A stretch of DNA of 19,151 bases. Origin: Candidatus Omnitrophota bacterium. GTDB taxonomy: Bacteria; Omnitrophota; Koll11; Gygaellales; JAQTUY01. Both the position numbers and the translations under genes were made by a program. The DNA is taken from NCBI GenBank assembly GCA_028707105.1, contig JAQTUY010000016.1, forward strand, positions 1 through 19,151, read 5' to 3'. Below the pieces are notes generated by a model that made no database searches, was not told the origin of the DNA, and saw nothing but the letters and a program-made list of their open reading frames with translations. Below, in pieces: positions 6,501 through 14,194 of this stretch; position 1 is the first letter of the stretch, and every line of letters starts with the position of its first letter.

Positions 6501-6977
6501 TCAGCGTTTTTTGGCCTTCTTCTTACCCTTGGTCAGGATCCCTTCCAGCTCGTTCATGAATTGCCCGATATCGCGGAATTGCCTGTACACGGAGGCGAAG
6601 CGCACATAAGCGACATCATCAAGGTGTTTTAATCTTTCCATCACCAGCTCCCCTACAGCCTGAGAGCTTATCTCGCGGCTGGACTTGCGCTGGATAGCGT
6701 GTTCGATGGAACTGACTATCTCCTCCATCTTCTCGATACTGATCGGCCTTTTCTCGCAGGCCTTGACAATGCCGGCAAGGAGCTTCTTACGGTCGAAAGA
6801 CTCCCTGCGCCCGTCTTTTTTGATCACCATCAGGGACATCTCTTCCACGTATTCATAAGTAGTAAAACGCCTGCCGCACTGGAGGCATTCACGCCGCCGC
6901 CTTACTGCCGAACCGTCGGAAGTGGAACGGGAATCCACGACTTTGTCTTCTTTATGGCTGCAATATGGGCATCTCAT
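6501..6977 (-). CDS. nrdR: transcriptional repressor NrdR
   Basis: A 158-residue NrdR. The zinc ribbon is made by Cys3/Cys6 (MRCPYC) and Cys31/Cys34 (CLQCGRRF), with the conserved VVDSR and RRRREC between. An ATP-cone domain follows from about residue 49 ([20 protein letters not shown]). NrdR senses ATP and dATP and represses ribonucleotide reductase genes. The C-terminal tail is lysine-rich. Its ATG follows the stop of the dCMP deaminase gene with no gap (TAAATG), so the two are cotranscribed. No ribonucleotide reductase gene is in the window, and no NrdR box was recognised by eye. Confidence 0.97.
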   Translation of the reverse strand: MRCPYCSHKEDKVVDSRSTSDGSAVRRRRECLQCGRRFTTYEYVEEMSLMVIKKDGRRESFDRKKLLAGIVKACEKRPISIEKMEEIVSSIEHAIQRKSSREISSQAVGELVMERLKHLDDVAYVRFASVYRQFRDIGQFMNELEGILTKGKKKAKKR

Positions 6978-7433
6978 TTATTTCACGGTCCTGACCTTGA
7001 TCCGGGAATTCTTCAAGAACTCATCCGCCATCTTGTCCGGATAACCGGCGCTGATAACGATCTCTTTTATCCCGGCATTGATGACCATCTTGGCGCAAAT
7101 AATGCAGGGCTGATTAGTGACATACAGGGTGCTGTCCCTGGTACTGATACCGTATAACGCGGCTTGCAACAACACGTTTTGTTCCGCGTGCAGGCCGCGG
7201 CAGAGCTCATGGCGTTCCCCTGAAGGCACGTGAAGCTTCTCCCTGAGACACCCCACTTCCCGGCAATGTTTAAAACCCGACGGCGCGCCGTTATAACCGG
7301 TTGCCAGTATCTTTTTGTCCTTGACCAGCACCGCTCCCACGCTGCGGCGCAAGCAGGTCGCCCTCTTGGATACTAATTTTGCCACTTCCAAAAAATACTC
7401 GTCCCAGCTGGGCCTTAAATCTTTTTTCTTCAT
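6978..7433 (-). CDS. comEB: dCMP deaminase (ComEB-type cytidine/deoxycytidylate deaminase)
   Basis: A 151-residue zinc deaminase. HAEQN (82-86) gives the zinc ligand His82 and proton-shuttle Glu84, and PCIIC (109-113) gives Cys110 and Cys113. A second cluster (Cys57, Cys62, His75, Cys78) resembles the structural zinc site of phage T4-type dCMP deaminases. It would convert dCMP to dUMP, the substrate of thymidylate synthase. It lies directly between glyA, which makes the methylene-tetrahydrofolate needed by that step, and nrdR, so the three form a deoxynucleotide supply set. It begins five bases after the glyA stop and has only a weak ribosome site; coupling to glyA is likely. Confidence 0.93.
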   Translation of the reverse strand: MKKKDLRPSWDEYFLEVAKLVSKRATCLRRSVGAVLVKDKKILATGYNGAPSGFKHCREVGCLREKLHVPSGERHELCRGLHAEQNVLLQAALYGISTRDSTLYVTNQPCIICAKMVINAGIKEIVISAGYPDKMADEFLKNSRIKVRTVK

Positions 7434-7438
7434 AACAG

Positions 7439-8686
7439 TTAGTATTTTAGATCAGGATACAAGGGAAACTTCTTAGTCAGAGCCGTCACCTTTTCCCTTA
7501 TTTTATCGATCTGTTGCGGATTATCACGATTATCGACAGCCTCGTTAATAAATCCGGCGATCATGCTGATCTGGGGCTCCTTGATCCCCCTCGTGGTTAT
7601 CGCGGCAGTCCCCAGGCGTATCCCGCTGGTAACCGCCGGCCCTTTACTGTCAAACGGAATAAGGTTCTTATTTACGGTGATCCCCGCTCCCTCCAGGAGC
7701 GTTGAGGCGTCCTTGCCGGTCATGCCTTTAGGAGTCAGGTCTATAAGGCTCAGGTGATTATCCGTCCCGCCGGAAACAATGCGGAAACCCTTCTGCTTCA
7801 GGCTTTCGGCAAGCTTGTGGCTGTTCTTTACGATCTGCTCCTGGTACTTCTTAAACTGCTCAGTTTTAGCCTCTTCAAAAGCCACGGCTTTGGCCGCGAT
7901 GATGTGCATAAGCGGCCCCCCCTGTATGCCGGGAAATATGGCAGAATCTATTTTTCTGCCGAATTCTTTTTTGCAGATAATAAAACCTCCGCGCGGGCCG
8001 CGCAGGGTCTTATGTGTGGTAGAGGTGACAAATTCCGCGTAGGGCACAGGCGATGGATGGACGCCGGCAGCTACTAAACCGGCGATATGGGCCATGTCCA
8101 CGAACAAATAAGCGCCCACCGCATCGGCGATCTTGCGGAATTTCTTGAAATCTATTATCCTGGGATATGCCGAAGCCCCGGCCAGGATAAGCCTGGGCTT
8201 ACATTGCTTGGCGATCTGGAGTATCTGCCCGTAATCGAGCATTTCGGTCTGCCTATCCACCCCGTAAGTGACGATCTTGTATAACATCCCGGAGAAATTA
8301 TGGCTGTGCCCGTGCGTTAAATGCCCGCCGCAGGACAGATCCATGGCCAGGACCGTGTCTCCCGGTTTAAGCGCGCAAAAATATACCGCCATATTCGCCT
8401 GGCTTCCCGAATGGGCCTGGACGTTGACATGCTCCGCGCCAAAAAGCTCGCGCGCCCTCTGGATAGCCAGCACCTCCACGTCATCGACATTATGGCATCC
8501 GCCGTACCAACGCATCCCGGGATAGCCTTCTGCGTATTTATTGGTCAGGACTGACCCTTGAGCCTCCAATACGGCGCAAGAGGCGAAATTCTCCGAAGCT
8601 ATCAGCTCCAGATTTTCCTCCTGCCTCTTCAGCTCCCGGGTAAGTACCTGATAAACTGCCGGATCAACCTTTCTTAAATGTTTCAT
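7439..8686 (-). CDS. glyA: serine hydroxymethyltransferase
   Basis: A 415-residue PLP enzyme that turns serine and tetrahydrofolate into glycine and 5,10-methylene-tetrahydrofolate. Motifs seen: ELIASENF (27-34), NKYAEGYPG (49-57), [11 protein letters not shown] (92-102), [13 protein letters not shown] (196-208), and [12 protein letters not shown] with the PLP lysine at Lys226. Its length fits bacterial GlyA. The start at 8686 follows the rpiB stop by three bases, and AAAGGAAAG in the end of rpiB can serve as ribosome site. The glycine made can feed PurD and the one-carbon units can feed purine synthesis, which fits its place beside the pur genes. Confidence 0.98.
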   Translation of the reverse strand: MKHLRKVDPAVYQVLTRELKRQEENLELIASENFASCAVLEAQGSVLTNKYAEGYPGMRWYGGCHNVDDVEVLAIQRARELFGAEHVNVQAHSGSQANMAVYFCALKPGDTVLAMDLSCGGHLTHGHSHNFSGMLYKIVTYGVDRQTEMLDYGQILQIAKQCKPRLILAGASAYPRIIDFKKFRKIADAVGAYLFVDMAHIAGLVAAGVHPSPVPYAEFVTSTTHKTLRGPRGGFIICKKEFGRKIDSAIFPGIQGGPLMHIIAAKAVAFEEAKTEQFKKYQEQIVKNSHKLAESLKQKGFRIVSGGTDNHLSLIDLTPKGMTGKDASTLLEGAGITVNKNLIPFDSKGPAVTSGIRLGTAAITTRGIKEPQISMIAGFINEAVDNRDNPQQIDKIREKVTALTKKFPLYPDLKY

Positions 8687-8689
8687 CTT

Positions 8690-9148
8690 TTACTTTCCTT
8701 TTACTATCTGCTTCTCGATCTTTTTTATCTGGTTTAAACGGCGCTGGTGCCTTCCCCCGGCGAACCCGGTCTTAAGCCAGACCTTTAGGATGCTCTGCGC
8801 TTGTTTCCTGCTCACGAAAGAAGAACCCAGCACTAAAATATTACTGTCGTTATGTTCCCGGGAAAGCCTGCCGGCCCTCGCGTTACAGCATAAAGCCGCG
8901 CGGACCCCGGGAAACCTGTTTGCCGCGATGGAATTGCCGATACCGCTCTTGCAGACCAGTATTCCCCGCTCACTGCCGGATACCGATACCGCTTTGGAAA
9001 GACGCGCGGCGATCTTGGGATAATCGCACCTCTGCGGTGAATGAGTCCCGACATCATCGACCTCATACCCTTCTTTGATCAATATTTTCTTTAGATATTC
9101 TTTTAAATTAAAACCCGCGTGATCGCTGCCTATCATGATATTCTTCAT
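8690..9148 (-). CDS. rpiB: ribose-5-phosphate isomerase B
   Basis: A 152-residue RpiB/LacAB family isomerase interconverting ribose 5-phosphate and ribulose 5-phosphate. It shows GSDHAGF (7-13, His10), Cys66 in VCKSGIGNSIAANRFPG (65-81; most relatives have GTGIG where this has KSGIG), and SREHNDSNILVLG with His99. It supplies ribose 5-phosphate for PRPP, the PurF substrate. It starts at ATG 9148 in an ATGA overlap with the upstream fusion gene, with GGAG five bases ahead. In Firmicutes the same gene (ywlF) also sits between an LMW phosphatase and glyA. A role in another sugar phosphate isomerisation cannot be excluded. Confidence 0.94.
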   Translation of the reverse strand: MKNIMIGSDHAGFNLKEYLKKILIKEGYEVDDVGTHSPQRCDYPKIAARLSKAVSVSGSERGILVCKSGIGNSIAANRFPGVRAALCCNARAGRLSREHNDSNILVLGSSFVSRKQAQSILKVWLKTGFAGGRHQRRLNQIKKIEKQIVKGK

Positions 9149-10206
9149 ATTATCTCCGCTACCCGGTCAACCGCTTGTTTTATGGTATAGAAGGTGCGTT
9201 CGTAAAACTCCGGGGAATTGCCTATGGGGTCCTCTATGCTGGTCGAACCGTCGTCTTCGATCCTGGCAAATTCTTTCAACAGGAATACCCTTGCCCTCGC
9301 CTGAGGCACCAACTCCAGGATCCGCTCCTCATGCATCTTTTCCATGACCAGGATGATATCGGATCTCTTGACCATGCGGGCAGTGACCCTAGTAGAGGCG
9401 TGATCATCCACGTTTATGCCCTCCCGCCTCAGGACTTCCCTGGTCTGTGAAGTGGCGCCCATATTGTTCATCCCCAATATCCCGGCCGAGAGGACCTCGA
9501 CATCAGTCCTCCCTTTTTCTTTAAGCTTTTTTTTCAGATACCCTTGAGCCATTACCGAGCGGCAGGAATTACCGGTACAGATAAAAAGGACGGTCTTTTG
9601 AGCGAGCACCGGCTCGATATCCCCGGCCTTGAGCGCTCCTTCCCTCAAAATCCGCGCCTGTCCGCCGGTCAGGTCCACAACCGTTGATTCCGTTTTTATC
9701 TTTGTTTCCCCGGCATCGATAGCCAGGTCCACCTGCCCCTCCAGGTCTTTTATCGCTTCCTGAAAACTTACCGGAGCGGGCTTTCCCGAAAGGTTCGCCG
9801 ACGGACAAGCCGCGTTCACGCCGGAGAGCTCAAGTAATTTAAGGACGATCTTATTATCGGGTAAACGCAGGCCTATGGCATTTTTAGCATCCGCTCTTAG
9901 AACCATGGTCAACGGCCCGGGCCAGAATTTGTCGGCCAGCTTATAAGCCGCCATCGGCACGTCCTTGATGAGTTCCTCCATCTGCTCTATGCCGCGGATG
10001 AGCAGCGCGAAAGGTTTACTCTCCGGCCTGCCTTTTATTTCATATAATTTCCGTATAGACTCCTTATTGTTGATATCGGCGGCAATACCGTACACCGTAT
10101 CGGTAGGAACGACCACCAGGGCCCCGTTGCGCAGGGCTTGCGCCGCCTCACGCAAAAGGCTTTCCTGAGGATACGCGGGATCTACCCTGACTATCTTGGT
10201 GTTCAT
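9145..10206 (-). CDS. TsaC/Sua5 - low-molecular-weight protein phosphatase fusion
   Basis: A 353-residue two-domain protein. Residues 1-198 are a YrdC/Sua5 threonylcarbamoyl-AMP synthase: VVVPTDTVYGIAAD (31-44), KGRPESKPF (58-66), WPGPLTMVL (95-103) and CPSANLSGKPAP (134-145). It would make the intermediate for t6A in tRNA. Residues 204-353 are a low-molecular-weight phosphatase: P-loop CTGNSCRS with Cys210 and Arg216, and the general acid Asp326 in IEDPIGNSPEFY. The P-loop has Ser where tyrosine phosphatases usually have Ile and where the arginine phosphatase YwlE has Thr, so a phospho-arginine substrate is possible. Both ends overlap neighbours as ATGA (purE before, rpiB after). No stop or frameshift separates the domains, so the fusion is real in this assembly. 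Confidence 0.93.
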   Translation of the reverse strand: MNTKIVRVDPAYPQESLLREAAQALRNGALVVVPTDTVYGIAADINNKESIRKLYEIKGRPESKPFALLIRGIEQMEELIKDVPMAAYKLADKFWPGPLTMVLRADAKNAIGLRLPDNKIVLKLLELSGVNAACPSANLSGKPAPVSFQEAIKDLEGQVDLAIDAGETKIKTESTVVDLTGGQARILREGALKAGDIEPVLAQKTVLFICTGNSCRSVMAQGYLKKKLKEKGRTDVEVLSAGILGMNNMGATSQTREVLRREGINVDDHASTRVTARMVKRSDIILVMEKMHEERILELVPQARARVFLLKEFARIEDDGSTSIEDPIGNSPEFYERTFYTIKQAVDRVAEII

Positions 10207-10691
10207 ATCTTGATCTTTACGCTTGTGACCTTAAGCCGCATCTGTCTTTTGTGCGCGATAAGCCTGGAGCGGATCCTTTTATCCGTAAGCCCCAGGATCT
10301 CCAGCGCGAATATCGCGGCGTTCTTCGCCCCCGCTTTTCCTATCGTCATTGTTGCTACAGGCACACCGGCAGGCATCTGCAATGTTGAGAGTAAAGAATC
10401 CAGCCCGTTGATGATCTTTGTATTCATGGGAACGCCTATTACCGGGAGGGTCGTGCGCGCGGCGATCGCTCCGGCTAAAGCCGCTGCCCCGCCGGCGGCC
10501 GCGATGATGACTTTTATCCCGCTCTGTTCGGCGCTTTGTACGTATCTATCCAGCTCTTTGGGGGTCCGGTGAGCCGAAAGCACTGTTACTAACGTTCGAA
10601 CACCGGAACCTTTCAAGAAATTTATTCCCTCACACATCGTCTCCAGGTCCGACTGACTGCCCATAATAACCGCTATCTTCGCGCCGCTCAT
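10203..10691 (-). CDS. purE: N5-carboxyaminoimidazole ribonucleotide mutase (PurE)
   Basis: A 162-residue PurE, which makes CAIR from N5-CAIR or directly from AIR and CO2. Seen: VIMGSQSDLETM (8-19), SAHRTP with His41 (39-44), GVPMNTKIINGLDSLLSTLQMP (in parts) and IGKAGAKNAA (117-126). The usual GGAAHLPG element reads GGAAALAG (67-74), so one normally conserved histidine and the proline are replaced. The start at ATG 10691 is chosen because AAGGGGGA lies four bases before it; a longer in-frame start ten codons upstream would include that ribosome site. No PurK is in the window. The stop overlaps the fusion gene start. Confidence 0.93.
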   Translation of the reverse strand: MSGAKIAVIMGSQSDLETMCEGINFLKGSGVRTLVTVLSAHRTPKELDRYVQSAEQSGIKVIIAAAGGAAALAGAIAARTTLPVIGVPMNTKIINGLDSLLSTLQMPAGVPVATMTIGKAGAKNAAIFALEILGLTDKRIRSRLIAHKRQMRLKVTSVKIKI

Positions 10692-10717
10692 CTTTTCCCC
10701 CTTTATCCACCAGGATA

Positions 10718-10749
10718 ACACCCACGCAATACAGATTAGCGTGGGGTGT
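10718..10749 (-). other. stem-loop between the unknown gene and purE
   Basis: On the minus strand ACACCCCACGC (10739-10749) pairs with GCGTGGGTGT (10718-10727) around an 11-base loop, with one bulged base. No run of T follows, so a strong Rho-independent terminator is unlikely. It may be a processing, pausing or stabilising element ahead of purE. A smaller hairpin, TTATCC / GGATAA at 10703-10718, lies next to it and touches the purE ribosome site. Confidence 0.5.
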
Positions 10750-10759
10750 CTGTTAATCT

Positions 10760-11890
10760 CTATTTAGCAGCCTTAATAAGGACTAAAGACTTAAGTTCCT
10801 TCAACTGGCTTAAAGCCGAATAATACCCCTCGCCTATCCCTCTAAAATTAGGTATGGTCAAAGACAACATGGTCAGGACAACCTTATTCGCCAGCTTTTT
10901 ATCCACCGCGCCGGAGGTATCTTTAGTAGAATCGGAAAACACCGCTTTTACGAACCCCGAGAGGTCCTCGACTTTTGGCTGAGCCTCTTTTATCAGGCTG
11001 TTCAGCCGTTCGACGGCAAAATCCCAATCCTGCGGATCATTGGTCCGGATAGCCTTGGTAAAATTGCCGTAATACATATCCGCCAGCTGTTCCGCCTGTT
11101 TTTTTACCTCTCCCCCCAGGGCCAGGACCCTGGCCCTCTCTTCATCGCTCACCCGGGCGCTGCCCTGGCTGTCGGAATCCGCGATGTAAGTATCCACCAG
11201 CATGGCGATTAAAGATAAAAAAGCGCTTTTTTCCATCTCTATAAGCTCTCCCGGCTGGAAACGCGCGCGCTCCTCTTCAGCCAGGAATTCGTATATCTTA
11301 AGGTATTTTTTCTTGCTTAATTTAGACGCGTTCAAAAAATCTTCAAAGGCCGCGCAGGTCTCTTTTTCTATCACCAGCGAGATCATCCGCATCATCATAA
11401 TATTATCCTGAGCCAGGTGCCCGGCAAAGGTCAAATTAGACAGGTATATATCCAGCGCCTTATCATCGTCCCCCTCGCTTTCATAGTGCCTGGCCCTTAG
11501 GAGGTTTAGCCGGTAAAGGCTCCTTATCTTGGAGTAAGTTGGGATCTCTTTCTGGATAAGATATTTATATTTCCGGCCAAAGTCAAAATCGCACTTCTTC
11601 AAGCGCCGCGCTTTCTTGAATTCCCTGAAAGCCGGCTCGTTATCTTTCAATACGAGCTCAAGTTCTTTATCCTGGTCCGGCCAGCCCTTTTGGATGACCC
11701 GCGATATCCTGCTGTTGAGGTCTTTAGAATCCGGGTATTTTAAAAGCCCGAATGCCTGGGTATAATACCATGCCGCGTTCCTCCGGTCAGGCTTGAGGAC
11801 AGGCGCCTCCTGGGCAAAAGAGACCAGCGGCTGCGCCGTCAAACAGGCAGCCAATAAAACCGCGGCTATTTTTCTTGACCTATTTTTCAC
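10760..11890 (-). CDS. exported helical protein of unknown function
   Basis: A 376-residue protein that I do not recognise. The N-terminus MKNRSRKIAAVLLAACLTA is a signal sequence: either signal peptidase I cuts after SFA (26), or the LAAC at 13-16 is a lipobox. The hydrophobic stretch before the Cys is short, so this is open. The rest is rich in charged helical stretches (ELELVLKDNEPAFREFKKAR, EFLAEEERARF, SDEERARVLALGGEVKKQ) without cysteine-based or catalytic motifs. Short helix pairs around residues 120-160 (LYRLNLLRARHYESEGDD then KALDIYLSNL) could be a TPR-like unit. It starts with GTG at 11890, eleven bases inside the purD end, with GGAAAG just upstream, so it is coupled to purD. An exported protein inside a purine operon is odd. 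A periplasmic scaffold is a guess. Confidence 0.7.
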   Translation of the reverse strand: MKNRSRKIAAVLLAACLTAQPLVSFAQEAPVLKPDRRNAAWYYTQAFGLLKYPDSKDLNSRISRVIQKGWPDQDKELELVLKDNEPAFREFKKARRLKKCDFDFGRKYKYLIQKEIPTYSKIRSLYRLNLLRARHYESEGDDDKALDIYLSNLTFAGHLAQDNIMMMRMISLVIEKETCAAFEDFLNASKLSKKKYLKIYEFLAEEERARFQPGELIEMEKSAFLSLIAMLVDTYIADSDSQGSARVSDEERARVLALGGEVKKQAEQLADMYYGNFTKAIRTNDPQDWDFAVERLNSLIKEAQPKVEDLSGFVKAVFSDSTKDTSGAVDKKLANKVVLTMLSLTIPNFRGIGEGYYSALSQLKELKSLVLIKAAK

Positions 11891-13199
11891 TCTTTCCGTC
11901 CTTGCCCGAACCCGATAATTTTTCTACGGCCCTATACCCGATATCCTTGCGGTAATGCGCGCCTTCAAAACTTATCTCATCTATCGCCTGATAGGCCCTG
12001 TAAAGCGCCTCATTTATAGTATTGCCCAGCCCGGTTACGCCTAAAATCCGCCCGCCGTTAGTGAAATATTTTCCGCCGGACTTTTTGGTCGCGGAATGAA
12101 AGACCATAACATCCTGGAGCCTCTCTACTTTTTCTAAGCCCCTTATTTCTTTCCCTTTTTCATAATTGCCCGGGTATCCGCCGGAAGCCATTACCACGCA
12201 GGCGCAGGCACGGTTATCCCAGACCATCCCTCCGGGCCTGGCAAAGCTGCTTAGATCACCGGAGCTTGCCGCCAGCATCAGTTCCAGGAAATCGGTTTTA
12301 ATGCGCGGCAGGACCGCCTGGGTTTCAGGATCTCCCATGCGCACGTTAAATTCCAGAGCCTGAGGGCCGTCCTTGGTGACCATTATGCCGGCGTAAAGCA
12401 CTCCTTTATAGGTTATCCCTTCTTTATTCAGGCCTGCGATCATAGGATGGATCACTTTATCCAGGATCTCATTCAACAGGTCCCGGGAAACCAGGGGCGC
12501 GGGAGAATAAGCGCCCATTCCTCCGGTGTTGGGCCCCGTATCATTATCAAATATCCTCTTGTGGTCCTGGCTGGAAGCCAGGGGTATCACGATCTTGGAA
12601 TCCGTAAGGACTATGATCGAGGCTTCCTGGCCATGCAGGCAATCCTCAATTATTACCCTGTCTCCGGCATCGCCGAATATCTTATCCTGCATGATCGCGA
12701 TGACCGCGTCTTTAGCCTCCTCGGCATCCGCTGCTACTATCACGCCTTTGCCCTGGGCCAGTCCGTCCGCTTTTACCACGCAAGGGCCGCCCTTTTGATC
12801 GAGATACTTCCTGGCTTGATACGGATCATCAAAAATCTTATAGCCGGCGGTAGGAACGCCGTATTTGACCATCATCTCTTTGGAAAATACCTTACTGGCT
12901 TCCAGGCGCGCGGCTTTCTCCTGCGGGCCGAATATCTTAAGCCCGTTCTTTTCAAACTCATCGGCTATCCCCATCGATAAAGGAGCTTCCGGGCCCACAA
13001 CGGTCAGATCGATCTTTTCTTTTTGGGCAAACCCCAGCAATCCCGGGATGTCATCCGCCTTAATATCAACACATTCCGCCTGCTGCGCGATACCTCCGTT
13101 ACCGGGCGCGCAGAATATCTTATCCGCTAACCTGGATTGCGCTATCTTCCAGACCAACGCGTGTTCGCGCCCGCCTGAACCTATGACTAATATTTTCAT
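11880..13199 (-). CDS. purD: phosphoribosylamine-glycine ligase (GAR synthetase)
   Basis: A 439-residue ATP-grasp enzyme joining glycine to phosphoribosylamine. Seen: MKILVIGSGGREHALVWK at the start, VVGPEAPLS, the ATP-grasp stretch VVKADGLAQGKGVIVA, SQDHKRIFDNDTGPNTGGMG and EFNVRMGDPETQAV. Length is normal. A longer in-frame reading exists upstream but lies in the purM end and lacks homology. The ATG at 13199 has GGAG five bases ahead and overlaps the purM stop as ATGA, so it is chosen. The product of the preceding PurF step is unstable phosphoribosylamine, and tight coupling of purF, purM and purD fits that. The C-terminal end overlaps the unknown exported gene by eleven bases. Confidence 0.97.
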   Translation of the reverse strand: MKILVIGSGGREHALVWKIAQSRLADKIFCAPGNGGIAQQAECVDIKADDIPGLLGFAQKEKIDLTVVGPEAPLSMGIADEFEKNGLKIFGPQEKAARLEASKVFSKEMMVKYGVPTAGYKIFDDPYQARKYLDQKGGPCVVKADGLAQGKGVIVAADAEEAKDAVIAIMQDKIFGDAGDRVIIEDCLHGQEASIIVLTDSKIVIPLASSQDHKRIFDNDTGPNTGGMGAYSPAPLVSRDLLNEILDKVIHPMIAGLNKEGITYKGVLYAGIMVTKDGPQALEFNVRMGDPETQAVLPRIKTDFLELMLAASSGDLSSFARPGGMVWDNRACACVVMASGGYPGNYEKGKEIRGLEKVERLQDVMVFHSATKKSGGKYFTNGGRILGVTGLGNTINEALYRAYQAIDEISFEGAHYRKDIGYRAVEKLSGSGKDGKSEK

Positions 13200-14194
13200 A
13201 TTATCTCCACGGTTTTCCTGCCTTTGATGATCTCTCCTATACACCATGAACGCACGCCCAGACTGCCAAGCCGCGAGATAACCTTCCTTTTAAGCCCGGG
13301 CTTGATTATCAAAACCATCCCGATCCCCATATTCAATGTATGGTACATCTCCCTATCTTCAATGCCGCCCTTATCCTGGATAAGGCTGAATATCTTCGGC
13401 ACAGGCCAGGAGCCCTTAAAGATCCCGGCATCGACGCCAGAGGGAAGAATGCGCGCTATTTTGTCGTAAAAAGCGCCGCCGGTGATATGCGAGATCCCGT
13501 TGACGCGGCAGGTGCGGAGTAAAGACAAAACCGGCTTCACATATATGCGGGTCGGACGCAAAAGCTCAGGCGCCATGCGTTTTAATTCTTTCCCGGAAAG
13601 AACCTTCCTGACCAGGGAATAGCCGTTAGAATGCAGACCGCTGGATCCCAGGCCCACTATCACATCCCCGGGTTTTATCCTTGAGCCGTCGATTATATCC
13701 TTACGTTCCACCACCCCTACGCAAAATCCCGCGATATCATAATCCCCGTCCTTGTACATCCCCGGCATCTGAGCGGTCTCACCGCCGATCAGGGAACAAC
13801 CCGACTCAATACATCCGTCGTTGATACCTTTGACAATATCTTTTAAGGCGCGGCTTGTCATACTACTGAAAGCTATATAATCCAAAAAGAAAAGCGGCCG
13901 GGCTCCGGTGCAAAGGATATCGTTGACATTCATCCCCACCGCGTCTATACCTACGGTATCATGCTTGCCGGCCAGACAGGCGATCTTTAATTTGGTGCCT
14001 ACCCCGTCGGCGGAAGAGACCAGGACCGGGTCGCGGTATTTATTTTTATCCAGCCTGAAGAAACTGCCGAAACCCCCGATATCGCGCAGGACGTTTTTGG
14101 AAAAAGACCTGCGCAGCATAGGCACGATCGCTTTTTTAAAGACCCCGGCTTGGGCAATATCCACGCCGGCCTTCTTATAAGTCACTTTTTGCAT
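13196..14194 (-). CDS. purM: phosphoribosylformylglycinamidine cyclo-ligase (AIR synthetase)
   Basis: A 332-residue PurM, closing the imidazole ring of FGAM with ATP. Motifs: SSADGVGTKLKIA, VGIDAVGMNVNDILCTGARPLFFLDY, SLIGGETAQMPGMY, YDIAGFCVGVVER, VIVGLGSSGLHSNGYSLVR, HITGGAFYDKIARILP and NMGIGMVLI. The start MQKVTYKKAGVDI at 14194 is preceded by GGGGGA nine bases upstream. A longer in-frame reading of 22 residues would extend back into the purF coding region and is rejected. The gene begins 13 bases inside purF, in another frame, and its TGA overlaps the purD ATG. Confidence 0.97.
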   Translation of the reverse strand: MQKVTYKKAGVDIAQAGVFKKAIVPMLRRSFSKNVLRDIGGFGSFFRLDKNKYRDPVLVSSADGVGTKLKIACLAGKHDTVGIDAVGMNVNDILCTGARPLFFLDYIAFSSMTSRALKDIVKGINDGCIESGCSLIGGETAQMPGMYKDGDYDIAGFCVGVVERKDIIDGSRIKPGDVIVGLGSSGLHSNGYSLVRKVLSGKELKRMAPELLRPTRIYVKPVLSLLRTCRVNGISHITGGAFYDKIARILPSGVDAGIFKGSWPVPKIFSLIQDKGGIEDREMYHTLNMGIGMVLIIKPGLKRKVISRLGSLGVRSWCIGEIIKGRKTVEII

